This document shows positions 11,242 to 23,985 of a DNA stretch of 64,000 bases, piece by piece (positions within the stretch are counted from its first letter, which is position 1; every line of letters begins with the position of its first letter). This DNA is from Litsea cubeba (lineage: Eukaryota > Streptophyta > Magnoliopsida > Laurales > Lauraceae), in assembly GCA_012931725.1 (NCBI GenBank), contig CM022949.1:817558-881557 (forward strand), written 5' to 3'. Both the position numbers and the translations under genes were made by a program. The notes beneath the pieces are model-generated. The model was not told the DNA's origin and did no database searches. It worked only from the letters and a program-made list of their open reading frames with translations.

Positions 11242-12559
11242 TGTCTTAATGCTTATTATTTATGTGAAAATCTTGATCAAGTTGGATCATGAATTGGAGC
11301 CTATAAAAGTTTAGAAAACTAGACCTCTAGGTTAATTGAGATTCTTTGGACATTTTTCACAAATTACTCAAACTCTATAAAAGTTTAAAATAACCAGCTT
11401 AAAGGTCGTGGGTTAATTAGTTCGATAAATCATTTGCACAACTTGAATTACAAATATGGGGCTCCCAAGATAAAAAATATATATATATATTTATTTAATG
11501 AGATTTGATCCATAATCAATTAATTGGATAACCAAATGCAACCTTCGTGGAAAGCATGTGCTTTCATGCCTCACCTCTTGAATCCAAACCGGCACTTTCC
11601 ATAGTTGGGTGGGACCCATAATTAGATTTCTTTTTGTACCAATCAAGATGGCTGGAGTCCAAGAGAGCGCCCGTACGTACACATATAAAAAGACAACTCA
11701 TATAAGTAAAAAAAAAAAAAGACATATCCAAATTTTTAACCCTAAACAACCAAATAAAAACTACTACTACTTATCAGTGAAGTAAGTGGCGACCGTTCTC
11801 TGCCCATAATTAGACATTGATCACATCTACATGATGAGTTGATCGTTTCTCCATTGGATTGAGATTTTGCTCCACAGAGAGATGTTTATTTGTAGCTGTT
11901 TTATTTGATAAGTGGACCATACCAATTTATTTTCCTCTAAATGCTGCCTCAGAATTTGTTCGTGTCAATACTCCAAGTTGCATGCTCCATATCCAGTTAT
12001 CCACTTGGATAAATTGAACAGCCAAGTTGTTCTTGAGCATAATAAAGTCCATGTCAGTTATCTTAAATAATGTTCTTGATCAACAGATCTTGGGCACCAC
12101 ATATGAAAACCTACTGACAGTATCAACTATTTTCGTTCGTCTTGTTTTGAGCACCTACAGGCTCTCTTTCATGCCCTTAAAAAAAAAAAAAAACAAACTT
12201 CTCCAGCTCTCTCATGTCATAGGCTATAGTACACTGATCATTTTAACAACAAATTAATGCTAAAAAAAGGGTGAGATGCATTTATTAAGGTGTGATGCCA
12301 TGGGACATGTTATGGTGAACAAGGTGGGGGGCTAGAAGCACTTTTTGTGAACCCCTTGTGCAATTTGTGACTCTTGGTTCATGGGTCAATGATCCTATAT
12401 AAAGGTAAGATGATATAATTTGAGATTAATCAACAGTTCTGTTTAGTTAAGAACTAAGGCCAGGCTCTAATTTTAAGATTTTAAGCTATTGCAAAAATGG
12501 GCTCAAATGTCAATTATGATAAATTTGCAATGTAGACATTATAAATTGTAAAGAAAAAG
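11242..12559. other. AT-rich intergenic stretch
   Basis: No gene or element could be supported. It has A-rich runs near 11709-11720 and 12178-12194 and a short TA repeat near 11480. Confidence 0.45.
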
Positions 12560-12665
12560 TAATTGAAAATCTTGAGGTGATAGAAATATCGATTGCAGGT
12601 CTTGAACCTTCATTATCTCACACGGCACTCCAAACTTTTACCATTGCACTAAAGCAAAGATCCTT
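12560..12665 (-). mobile_element. tRNA-derived SINE fragment
   Basis: On the minus strand an A-box-like TAGTGCAATGGTAA (12638-12651) is followed 28 bp later by a near-canonical B box, AGGTTCAAGACCTGC (12595-12609). This arrangement is that of an internal Pol III promoter. It does not fold into a plausible tRNA, so a SINE head is more likely than a tRNA gene. The 3' extent is uncertain. Confidence 0.5.
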
Positions 12666-15600
12666 TCTAATCAACTAGTTCTAAAAAAGTAAAAAAAACT
12701 AACCGGATTTAATTTATAGCGGGCTCCACATATTGAGCATCCAAGTTATTCAAAATAAATGCCTTTCAAATGTGTGGCGGATTTCCAAAGTATAACTTAA
12801 GAAGAATTCGGCTCATAGTAGATTTGATCATTTGAAGAAAATATGATTAATGAATATACATAATATTATATTAATTATATTTTTAATCAAATTAATAATA
12901 TTATGATGGTACAAAATAAAAATTAGAAATACCACATACATTAAAAAGATATTTCATGATTATTTTGAGGTACGCCCCCACTCCACTCCTTCCACTTAGG
13001 ATTTCTACGAGTCAAAGTCTCGTATGTTAAGATCCCAATTCCCAACTCTCATCACTAACGATATCAGAGGGAATGTTTTTGGTAGATATTCTGTGAATTG
13101 TAATACCTATCCTTCTCTCTCTTGAAGGCAACATGACATGATGAAGTGAGATCCCACCAGAAAAAAAAAAAAAAAAACACGAGGAAGTGAGAGTTCTAGA
13201 AGTTTCCAGCTAACCTAATGAAAGAGATGCAAGAGTTTCGATCCGAATTGAACGACATTAAAAGAGATCACATTCAGATTATAAGTAATAGAAATCTCTT
13301 ACTTAGGGTTTATTAGTTTACTTAACAAATTGAACAAAATTTGGATTAGGAACCTGAATCTTACCACATACAAGAAGATTATATGGATTAGATTTTTTTT
13401 CATTAAATTGATTAATAACAAATTAGATGAGTAGAAAGTGTACTAATTTATGCTTTGGAAGATGGCTAATATAGTTGGGTCCCCTTTGCTAACCACCGAT
13501 GCTCACCTTGTGCTATGTAATGGTCTTTACAGGACTCACTTGGTGCCTCTTCTGGATCCCCCCTAGGCCCAACTTATTTACGATGATAGAGGCTCAGATC
13601 ATCATCTTAATCATATATGATCAATAACTCATAAGATTTTACCATTCAAGCGAGGGCACAACTGATCCAACGGTCTAGTCCATTCTTATGAGTGTCAGAC
13701 TTGAAAACAGTAACTATCAAAGGGCGTTTCCTATTTTATGATCCATTTGGTTGGATGGTAAAGTGGGCCGACTAGGTGGGGTCCGTTGCGTAAGCTCCCT
13801 GTAATGTGCCACTTATGTATTTTCATGGAGCACAACGGAAGAACCTGTGGCGTGCTTCAAGATCCGGACGAACGATCGAACTAGAACATTAAAATCCCAC
13901 GTGCGCACGCGGTCAACTTTGGTGGTTGAGAGTTGAAACCTTAGTCGGTCGCGTGCCATTGCCCAACGTAACACTACACCAGCTGGTTCAACCAAACACC
14001 GACTAAAGTAGCAAGCCCAAATGACATTAATGCCCTCGTTCACTTACGTCTCTCAAAAAGAGTTCAAACTACAGTGTGTGTATGCATGGTGCTCAGGGTT
14101 TCAGGAGAAGGGTGAGCCAAGACGTTGAAATGATGGGCCCTGATCATGAATGGTCCATCATGTGCCCAACCATTTGTGATTCAATAATCAAACAAGTTGG
14201 GTTGATGGCCAGCACTTTGACTGCTGAGAGAGGGAAACTGATGCACCACTCATTCATCAGAAACACAAGGAAAATGTGAAGATTAGGCCACCTACCATCA
14301 GTGGTAGATTTATTTATTTATTTTTTTTACTGTTGATGGTTTTATATCTAAGTTTTCTTCATTGCATACAAATGTATATAAAAGAAATCATAAATCAATC
14401 AACATAGTACGTGCCGACATATAATTATAGTGGTAATTTGAATATATTTTGATCAACGGGGTGCAGATGAAAGGGAGGCACAAGTAACATAGTAAAAGCT
14501 ACCATGTAATTGTAGTGGCAATTTGAATATATTTGATCAATGGAGTGCAAATCAAAGGGAGGCCCAAGTGGGCGGCGCTAAAGAGCTGGCATGTATGTGC
14601 AGTATGCTTGTTGGAGGAAATCCTCATTTGATCGAAATTTGTAAGGACAAAAAAAAACATGAAAATGATTGAGCTGGCAGGTCTAACCTGGTTGAATTAG
14701 AACCATAGCAATAAGTGATTCGGTCGTTGAATCCAAGGTCAACACACTCATATTGTTGAATGGTGTTAGCACTTTAATTTCACTTTGATTGGGCATTTAT
14801 TTCTTAGCTTCCAAGTCGAAAGTAAAAAAATTTGAGTGAGGCATATATTATTTGGCACAAATCGGCCAATGAACTACTCAGTTTAGACAGGTTTCCTACA
14901 ACTACCCCATGGGTAAAAATGAAGAAAAAACTGAATCAAATTGAGTATTAAAATTTTTAAATGTTACTAAGCTAGCTAGTTGCATCTATTATCACAAAAT
15001 TTGTTAGTAAGAGCCTTCTTGCTTGGCAAACTTAATTTGCCTTCTTTCGATTAAAGCCATAAATTAAAACCAAGGGCAGATGCTGATAATTTCTCCTAGG
15101 GGACTATTATATATGTGTTTTTCTGTTGTTGAAGGGGCTTATATCCAATGAAATTATAAGCTTTTCAAAAAAACTTATGGGGTCATGGCCAACCTGCACT
15201 CCCCTGGTTAAAATCCTATTTCCATGAAATGGAACAACTCTCCAACTTCACTGTGAGAAGTGACAATAATAGGTCATGCATGTATAAAGTAATAATTTGA
15301 TCCTTGAAATCAAATACAATATGACCAATCGGACTCTCTTTATTCAAAGTTGGGAAAACTTAATTATTCTTGGGTTAAGAATCCTAACAAAATCTTGATC
15401 CATCATCATCATCATCATCACCCAATGAAAGAGATCACCAAACTTCACCCACTTTGTAACTATCCAAGTTTGTGAGAGGCAACTCCCAAATGGTTAGGAT
15501 TGTCAAAATGATGATGACTTCTCTTGAAGACTCATCTGGATGATCAATTTCGCTTGCCGAAAAGCTGTTCCAATGGCTCCTTTTGCAAACGTCAACACTT

Positions 15601-15895
15601 TTTTTTGTAAAATAATTTTCCTTACAACTCCTAAGACACGATAACATCACAATAAAATTGTAAGAAATGGGGACAAACAAATAGTTCTTAATATCATTTC
15701 ACATCCATTTATATGATTTATTGTCTAGTCATTTAAAAATTAAATTTATTATCCACAACATTTTCTCACTATATCCCAAGATCATAGAACTCTTTTTTTT
15801 TCTTTTATATTGATGAGTGCGCCTTTTTCAAGAACTGATTATTTCCTCATGCACACGAAATTCCTGCCTCCCCCATGCACCCAATCTCCTCTACG
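12666..15895. other. Intergenic stretch
   Basis: No gene was recognised. Two partly similar segments near 14405-14475 and 14500-14570 share AATTTGAATATATTTTGATCA-like text and look like a decayed direct duplication. A short ATC microsatellite occurs near 15402-15420. The open frames at 13813-14043 and 14076-14279 have no supporting features. Confidence 0.45.
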
Positions 15896-15899
15896 CACC

Positions 15900-16045
15900 C
15901 GGTAAGCGAAGCTTTTGTCTAGATAAGTGCATTCCGGAAGAGATCGCGAGTTCGAAACCGCAATCTTTAATTCTTAAGCTGTGATCTTAATCAACTATGC
16001 AACCCCTCAGGGTTATCTCAATAAAAAATTCAAATCTAAAAATTT
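15900..16045 (+). mobile_element. Possible tRNA-derived SINE
   Basis: A canonical B box, GAGTTCGAAACC, lies at 15948-15959. An A-box-like TCTAGATAAGTGC lies about 25 bp upstream, and the sequence ends in an A-rich tail after 16020. No target duplication was found. Confidence 0.45.
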
Positions 16046-16317
16046 AAAAATGTCCCTAACATTCTCTATACAGGATTATGTCCCTCAAAAACTATTTGTG
16101 GAATGTTCCATGGCTAAAAACCTAGTTTCTCTCAAACAGATAGAGAACTCGGAGAGAGAGAGGAATGATGCCACAGGAAGGGCATAATGGTAAATACGTC
16201 GACCGTCTGAAACCCACTATAGTCAAACCATGGTTACTTGAGGTAGGTGGTTTGAGCGTTTGACCACTCTCTCCTCTGCCGCCTTTCCCTCCAAAGCTCC
16301 AAAAACCATCTCCGCAC

Positions 16318-16325
16318 TATAAAAA
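16318..16325 (+). promoter_or_regulatory. TATA box of the P450 reductase gene
   Basis: TATAAAAA lies 188 bp upstream of the initiating ATG. The intervening leader is CT-rich and contains a (CT)n tract at 16368-16389, common in plant 5' leaders. No ATG lies between a start site near 16350 and 16506, so 16506 is the first AUG. A W-box-like TTTGACC lies just upstream near 16257-16263. Confidence 0.7.
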
Positions 16326-16505
16326 CCCCACTTCTTCCCCTTCATTTCCTTCTCTCTATAGAGCCTACTCTCTCTCTCTCTCTCTCTCTACTCCATTTCC
16401 CTCAGAAATTCTCTCCGTCTCCGCCTCCAATTCGATCCTGACCTCTCCTCCTCGTACGATCTCAGCCGTCCGTTCCTTCCTTCGCCGCCTCAACGGTCGG
16501 ATACG

Positions 16506-19500
16506 ATGCAGTCCACCACCATGAAGATCTCACCGTTCGATCTCAAGTCGGCGATCGTCAAACGGAGATTCGATCCGGCAGCCATGGCGTCGGATTCCGG
16601 CGCCGCGATCCTCGCCGAGAATCTCGATTTCGTCATGGTCCTCTCGACGTCGATCGCCGTCTTGATCGGATGCGTCTTCTTCTTCCTGAGGCGGAGATCG
16701 AGGGCGGAGAGGGCCGTGCCGCCGCCGAAGCCGCCGTCGTTGACGGTGAAGACGGATCCGGAAGCCGATGACGGGAAGAAGAAGGTCACGATCTTCTTCG
16801 GCACGCAGACCGGCACCGCCGAAGGATTCGCCAAGGTTCGGCTGATCGTGTCATGATCTACGGTTCGGATTTCCCAATTTCAGTCCCGTGATTAATTTCT
16901 GTCCCTTGATTTCTATTTCTTCCCCTAATTCAGGCGCTTGCGGAGGAGGCGAGAGCGAGGTACGAGAAAGCGACATTCAAAGTCGTCGATCTGGTAATTT
17001 CGTTTTCTCAATTCTGTTTACGAAATGGATAATTCGTGGCCGTTGGATTCCTTTTGAACGGTTGATGTTGATGATGATGATTCAATTCTATGATAGGATG
17101 AATACGCTGCAGATGACAATGAATACCAAGAGAAGATAAAGAAAGAAAATATTGCATTCTTCTTCTTAGCAACGTAAGTAGGATTATAGATTACTCAAAA
17201 AAAAATTCTCTATTTATCTTTGTTGTTATTATGATTTTTTGAATTTGGTATGTAATGTGTAGGTATGGAGACGGTGAGCCGACGGATAATGCGGCGAGGT
17301 TTTATAAATGGTTCTCGGAGGTAGAATTCGAAGAATTTTGGTTAAATTGAGCTTTTGATGTATTCTGCATTGATTAGAATTCTATAGTGATTTGTGAGTG
17401 GTTGGTGTTTACAGGGGACAGAGAGTGGGAGTTGGCTTCCGAACCTCCAATATGCAGTGTTTGGGCTGGGGAACAAGCAATATGAGCATTTTAACAAGGT
17501 TTGGAGAGAAATGAACTTGGTTTCACAATGGTTGATTCTTTCTGAGTTTTTTAATTAGTTGGTGATGTTTGGTTTATGTGGTTTGTGTGTGAGAACAGGT
17601 AGCAATAGTGGTGGATGAGATGCTTGCGAAACAGGGTATGTTTTTTAGGTACCATGAATCATGATTCTTTTATGTGATTGCATATTACTTTGTTGAGATT
17701 ATTTTATTTCTGTTCAAATGAATTGCATATTTGTGCATGTGGTATTGGACATTACTGAATGCATTGACTTGGTTGTAAATTCATGATCAAGACTATCTTT
17801 ATCATAGATGCTGCTTTTAACTTTAATGCTACACTGGTTTTCAACCTGGTTTCATTCCCTGTTACACTTGAAGTGATATGCTTATTCAAATTAACTATAT
17901 TTAGTTGAATTAGCTATCAGGAATGAGTAGTGACTAGTGAACAACTGAACATAATGTATTATCATATTATCCATGATTGTGTATTTATGTTGTTCCTTTC
18001 AATGGATAGCCATTAATGCCATAAGGGTAACGACTATGCTTCAGGATGCAAGCATGGCATGATAAATTTGGGTCCTGATGTAGCTGTTTTTTCAAGTATA
18101 ATTATGTTAAGAAGTTTACCTAAGCAATATTAGAAGCTGGATTGTATCCCAATTTTTGCATTTAGCTTTAAATTCCATGTAATAACTAGTACATCGAGTT
18201 CAAATGCTAGTAGTTGTGGAGTTGGAAGCTTCTGGGAACCATGACCCTTATTAGTGAGTATCCAGCTACTCGAATTACTGTAGGTGAATGGATTTGGAGT
18301 TTGAATTCTTGGGGAACTGGAATCCCTTATTCTTACCCGTATCCCCGTATCAAAGTATCCAGATGTACTCCAGTTGTTAATGATCTATTCTATACTATCC
18401 CACTCATCGGACAATCATCCTGGTTACTGAATTTTGCTTAATCCTGTTTGACTGACAATGATAATGTGCGCCATATCTTTTCTTCATTCTCCTTGGATAT
18501 TAAACTGTAGTTCTCTCATTTTCTTTTCCTATAGGAGGGAAGCGCCTCATCCCATTGGGTCTTGGTGATGACGATCAATGCATTGAGGATGATTTTACTG
18601 CATGGTGCGTTGAACTTCCATCTTTTGGACTATTTCCACACAGCATTTTAACACACCGCTACAATCTTGCAGTTACTAATGCCAACTGGATCTACTCTAT
18701 ACTTCTGTTAAAATAGTTTTATTTGGCTCTTGATTCGCTATGTAGGCGGGAGCTGGTATGGCCTGAATTAGATCAATTGTTTCAAGATGAAGATCAATTA
18801 TTGAGTCCTTCTACCCCATACATGGCTGCTACACCAGAATACCGTGTTGTATTCTATGACCCTAAAGATGCAACACTTCAGGATAAAATTTTAAGCAATG
18901 CAAACGGTCATGCTGTTCATGACATTCAACATCCATGCAGGTGCAAATAAAATTTACAAGGTTTTATGCTCAAGGATGAATGTACAGACCCTTTTTTCTT
19001 TTACTGAAAATTGACATATTGTATACTGTATAACTGCAGAGCTAAGGTGGCTGTCCGGAGGGAGCTTCACACTCCAGCCTCTGATCGTTCTTGCATTCAT
19101 CTGGAGCTTGACATATCTGGCACAGGACTTGTGTAAGTTCTTTGTGTTGCTTTCTGTCATCACCATCATATCCACCACCATCATTATCATTATGGTAATT
19201 ATAGAAGATTTATCCCATCAACATATTTGCTTTGTGACTTGTGGGTTCTACTTTTCCACTCATATAGGTAGATTTTTTTATAGGGTACAAATCCCTTTTT
19301 TGGCCTTGGGAGTTCAAAGCAGGCTTCATCTATTGATAGATTTTAAATATGTATGTGTCTACAAAATTTCATATTATATGCTTTCCAAGTTTGAGTATTA
19401 CGAGGAAAAAGGGAGTTTTTTTTTTTTTTTTAAAAACTAAAACAAGGCTTTCAATGAGCTTTGGCCCTATTTCAACTTGGGTCTGAATCTAGTCATGCCT

Positions 19501-22500
19501 TCGACGGGTGGGCTCATGCCTCCTATATTTCTTGTTGTGCAGGCTTGGACTTGGGATCTAGTGTTTCTATCAGACCCAAACTCGGATAATGCTATAACAG
19601 GCTCGGATTTGGATTGAGGTTGTTCCAGCCTGAAGTAGGTCTTTTGACAGACCTATCCATAGGGGTGTGACCCAAGCCCAATTGTAATTGCTTGCAGGCA
19701 AACCCAAGCCTGATATGAAAGAAACACACTATGCCTGAACCAAAATTGATTGACCCGATTGTCTAGTGAATTCCCTATATCCAAGTGCCATTTCGATTGA
19801 GCCAGGTTGACTTAGGTCAGGTTGGATATCCAAGCTTTTGGATTTTTTTTTGCTTTTCAAAGTATAAGAAATTTAGGAAATGTAAGTGACTTTGTATACA
19901 GTATATACTGCATCTACTATGTGTCGTACATTATGTATACCTGCACTTGTGGATAATGGGTACTCATATCTAATTTGGTGCCAAAGCCTGACCCCAACTC
20001 CGACCCTGGTCTGAGCTCCACAAGGGTTTCAAACATTGGGGACCCGTCCCCAACCCAGAACTTAAACTAGCCACACCCAAATTTCACTTGTGGTAGGATT
20101 GGCTACTTATTCATATATTTTTTTTTGGGTTTCTCTAGTTTTATCATGCCTTTTCTTGAACTATAAACTTTGATAGTTGGCTTATCGACTTAATGTAAGA
20201 GCAATGATTGTTATCTGCACGTGTATCCTTGGATCCCGACATTAGATGTTTTCTCTCATTGGTGTCGATTGAAGAGTTCCGGTTATGAAGATTACATTTA
20301 TCTTTCTATTAGAATGATCAGAATGTACATCTCTATAGTTCATTACAATTATACCACGAAAATGAAGTGAGAAAACAGATGTATTGAGGTTTTGTCTGGA
20401 TGGATGTCTTGACTTGCCTTTGGCATGTGGTATTAACATCTTTTTATGCATTTTTTATCTTCATGGTACATGGCATGGAGTCCTCTCTTTGTTGCTGTAC
20501 TCAGTTTATTTCTTCTCTTTTGTCAGATACGAAACAGGTGATCATGTTGGCATCTATGCTGAGAACTGTACTGAAACAGTGGAGAAAGCAGAAAGCCTGT
20601 TAGGTTATTCAGCAGATACCTTCTTCTCTATCCATGCCGACAAAGAGGATGGAACACCCCTTAGTGGCAGCTCTTCCTTACTACCTCCTTTCCCATCTCC
20701 TTGCACTTTAAGAACCGCACTTGCACGATATGCAGACCTTTTGAATTCTCCTAAAAAGGTGATTCTTTTTTCTAAGTTACTCCAACATGCTTTTTTATTT
20801 TAAGTTAACTATTTATCTGCTTATTTATTCACGGATCGTCTCCAAGAAATGCATACTTATGTGTGTAATTTTTCTCTAGGCTGCTCTAGCTGCATTGGCT
20901 GCTCATGCTTCCGATCCTAATGAAGCTGATCGACTAAGATTTCTTGCATCTCCTGCTGGCAAGGTTCGGATTATTCTTTAAGAACTTCAAGGTTTTAGAG
21001 CTTGGTTTCCAAAATTGGGTTGGCTTTGGGCAAAGCTGTTATGACTCATTTTTTCAGTGGGAAGAAACCAAGGAGTTAAAAAGTGACTCTTTTGTAACAT
21101 ATGTTTTTGGGCTTGGGTGACTCAGTTTGCTCTCCCAAATAAATAATGTCTTTTCAGTGATCTTTGACACACTGGATCCTTGGTTGTTCTCTCTTTCACG
21201 TAGGCTCTTTTTCTTCTTCGCAGGATGAATATTCCCAATGGATTGTTGCAAATCATAGAAGCCTCATAGAAGTCATGTCCGAGTTTCCATCTGCCAAGCC
21301 TCCTCTGGGGGTTTTCTTTGCAGCAATAGCCCCTCGGTTGCTGCCTAGATACTATTCGATCTCTTCCTCTCCAAAGTTAGTTTTGTTTAAAATTGTACTA
21401 TCGCATCTGTATTCAGCTTTTTCACTAGTATTTACCCATTCTTTGAAATTTATGCTCTACATAGGATGGCACCTTCTAGGATTCATGTCACAACTGCTTT
21501 AGTTCTCGGACCAACACCTACAGGAAGGATTCACAAAGGCGTGTGCTCAACTTGGATGAAGGTATTTTAACTATTGTTGATGTTTACATTGTAATGAACT
21601 GCTTATGCACCTCTTAGTAGGGGATAAGGCCCTGGGTCGAGTCGTAAGTTTTTGATATTGCTTGATCAGATTATGTGATATAAAAAACCGGGGTTTTATA
21701 TTCCCAAAATTTATTTGTTTTTGTCGTTATTATCACTCTTTGATGATTAGGTTGTGTATCTGATTATAATTTGTGTATGGTTTTTTATTGTTCTAACTGC
21801 CTTCGTCAACCCATCACCAAAATTGATCTTGGTTTCATTCTCCTTGTAGCATTCAGTGCCTTTGGAGGAAAGCAGCAACTGTAGCTGGGCTCCAATTTTT
21901 GTGAGGCAATCAAATTTTAAACTGCCTGCAGATCCCTCTGTGCCAATTATCATGATTGGCCCTGGAACAGGATTAGCTCCTTTCAGGGGTTTCTTGCAGG
22001 TTTGTACCTGATGTATGTGCATAATGTATGATTCATCCTTGTTGAACCTGAAAGGACACTAGCATTTACATTTTATATTGTCATTTTCAGGAAAGGTTTG
22101 CTCTGAAAGAAGCTGGTGCAGAACTTGGTCCTGCTTACTTATTCTTTGGGTGCAGGAACCGTAAAATGGTAAGCTTTGCAGTGGTTCACATGCAAAAAAA
22201 AAAAAGACCCATCTTGATCAATAGGTCCATCTAGGTGGGTCAACCCAAAGACATGGTTGTCTTGTTAATGAAACCTTGTACTCTTAATCATCATCATCAA
22301 AGACTTGTCTCGACTATGGTTCGGATACATGAATCATGTTTCTCCGTTCCGATCTATCGTTGGCCAAATCCTCATATAGGTTGCACTTTAGATCAATTGT
22401 CGCTACCACCCACACCCTCTTTGGTCTACATCTTCCCTTTTGTGGGCAATCAACTTGCATACACAAACTTTTCCTCACCATTGTTGCTAGCCTGCATTGG

Positions 22501-22921
22501 ACATGTCCAAACCATCTCTAATGTGTTTATGTTATTTTCTCACACATTGATGCTATACCCTTAAATGCTTCCAAACAAATTCATTTCTGAAAACCTGGTA
22601 CCTCTTAATTTGATTTTAAAAACAAAAAAAGGAAAATCCTGTCAACTGATAACTGAATAAATGAAAAACATCGGAAGAAGTAAGTGATACATAATATAAA
22701 AGAAATAGATCTATTAAATCTCAAGGAAACACTACCTTGAGAACAAAGTTCCCCATTCATGCTATGACAAGACAAACCTATAACTGAATAAAAGGACATG
22801 CTGGCAACCTATAACTGAATTATAGAAAAACATGGGAAGTAGTAAGTGATGAGTAGTTTTTTTTTATCTATTAAATTTCGAGGAAACACTACCTTCATGC
22901 TACGACCAACCACAAACACAG

Positions 22922-22994
<73 letters not shown>

Positions 22995-23985
22995 TACACA
23001 GACACACACAAACTATTTATTACCCGTTTCCACCACCACTACCCAGGAAGTTTGAGCAAAATTTTGTTAATGAGTTTTCCCAAGTTGAATGGTCATTTTC
23101 TATCAATGAAAATTTAAGATCAGTACTTGTTTCTCTTCTCCATTATGAAATTGTACTCTATGTGCATTATCTGCAGGATTTCATCTATGAGGATGAGTTG
23201 AACAGGTATGTTGAATCAGGGGTGGTTTCTTCCCTGATTGTTGCCTTCTCACGTGATGGGCCAACCAAGGAATATGTGCAGCACAAGATGGCTGAAAAGG
23301 TTAGCTTGACAAGCATTCTTATTATTTTGTTTTGCATCACTTGGACTCTGTTATATGCGATGACTAAGCATGAAAAGTTGTTTCCTGGCAGGCTTCAGAC
23401 ATTTGGAATGTGATTTCTCAGGGTGGTTATATGTATGTTTGTGGTGATGCCAAAGGCATGGCCAAGGATGTCCATCGAGTCCTCCACACCATAGTCCAAG
23501 AGGAGGTATGAAACTGTCTTGTGTGAAAGATGAATCTGGGTTTTGGAAAGCTCATCACTGTGTTATTTCTGGAAGCACCCAATTCCTTCTATGTAAGATG
23601 GCTTGGACTGTTTCTTTAATGATCTGATGGGCTCCGTGTTATCTGACATGGGACTCTCTATCTCTCTCTCACACACACACACACATCCATCCCACTCCAT
23701 CAATCTGGGGTTATCTTTAAATGGCCATTTACCTCATATAGATGGCACATCTGAGATCTTCGTATTGCTATGTCTAGGACCCTGTGATTCCTCTCCAACA
23801 TGCGTTGAATTTTAGGCCTGAATATTTCTTTGATGTCAAATGGGATCAGGCAATGTGGCTAATGTAATGGAAGGTTCTAACCAAGTGCTTAAAATGCATT
23901 TCAGGGTTCTCTAGATAGCTCCAAGACAGAGAGCTTCGTGAAGAGTCTGCAAATGGAGGGAAGGTATCTGCGCGACGTATGGTGA
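16506..23985 (+). CDS. CPR: NADPH-cytochrome P450 reductase, 18 exons, 704 aa
   Basis: ER-anchored diflavin enzyme passing electrons from NADPH through FAD and FMN to microsomal P450s. Exons: 16506-16835, 16934-16993, 17097-17173, 17263-17320, 17415-17498, 17599-17635, 18535-18604, 18746-18940, 19040-19132, 20527-20758, 20880-20963, 21224-21375, 21465-21561, 21850-21999, 22091-22168, 23177-23299, 23392-23505, 23905-23985. All introns are GT-AG, and phases close to 705 codons including TGA. Residues 42-61 form the membrane anchor, preceded by a long N-terminal extension as in class II plant CPRs. FMN site: TQTGTAE (100-106), YGDGEPTDNA (from 157), FGLGNKQYEHF (from 190). FAD site: RYYS (482-485). 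NADPH site: GPGTGLAPFR (560-569), FFGCRNR (591-597), CGDAKGMAKDV (657-667). The terminal Trp704 is the FAD-stacking residue. Position 501 is Thr in TTALV where I recall Cys in plant homologues. The length fits the family (about 680-715 aa). Confidence 0.96.
19133..20526 (+). other. Intron 9 of the reductase gene (1394 bp) with transposon-like debris
   Basis: This is the largest intron of the gene. It contains a T16 run near 19415-19430 and a stretch (about 19440-20080) dense in CCCAAGCCC/TTGGGCC motifs like those of short hAT-type elements elsewhere in the window. One TAGGGGTGTGAC-like terminus is near 19661, but no matching opposite end or target duplication was found. Confidence 0.5.
22275..22535 (-). 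mobile_element. RTE-type LINE 3' remnant in intron 15 of the reductase gene
   Basis: Read on the minus strand, the sequence encodes the conserved C-terminal tail of an RTE-like LINE reverse transcriptase: RWFGHVQCR, then CMQVDCP, then RPKRVW, then EDLANDRSERRN. It ends in a (TGA)n-type tail, ATCATCATCATC on the + strand near 22288-22299. The copy has indels and is not functional. The same family occurs in both arms of the inverted repeat at about 29119-29392 and 35921-36192. Confidence 0.75.
22926..22991. repeat. (TC)33 microsatellite in intron 15
   Basis: Uninterrupted dinucleotide array of 66 bp inside intron 15 of the reductase gene, followed by a short CA-rich stretch. It is likely length-polymorphic between individuals. 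Confidence 0.97.

Noticed and set aside
12560..12665. Functional tRNA gene
   Set aside because: A and B boxes are present but no cloverleaf with a proper acceptor stem and anticodon arm could be drawn; a SINE head fits better.
22926..23009. Ser/Leu or Glu/Arg repeat proteins across the CT array
   Set aside because: Translation of a dinucleotide microsatellite.
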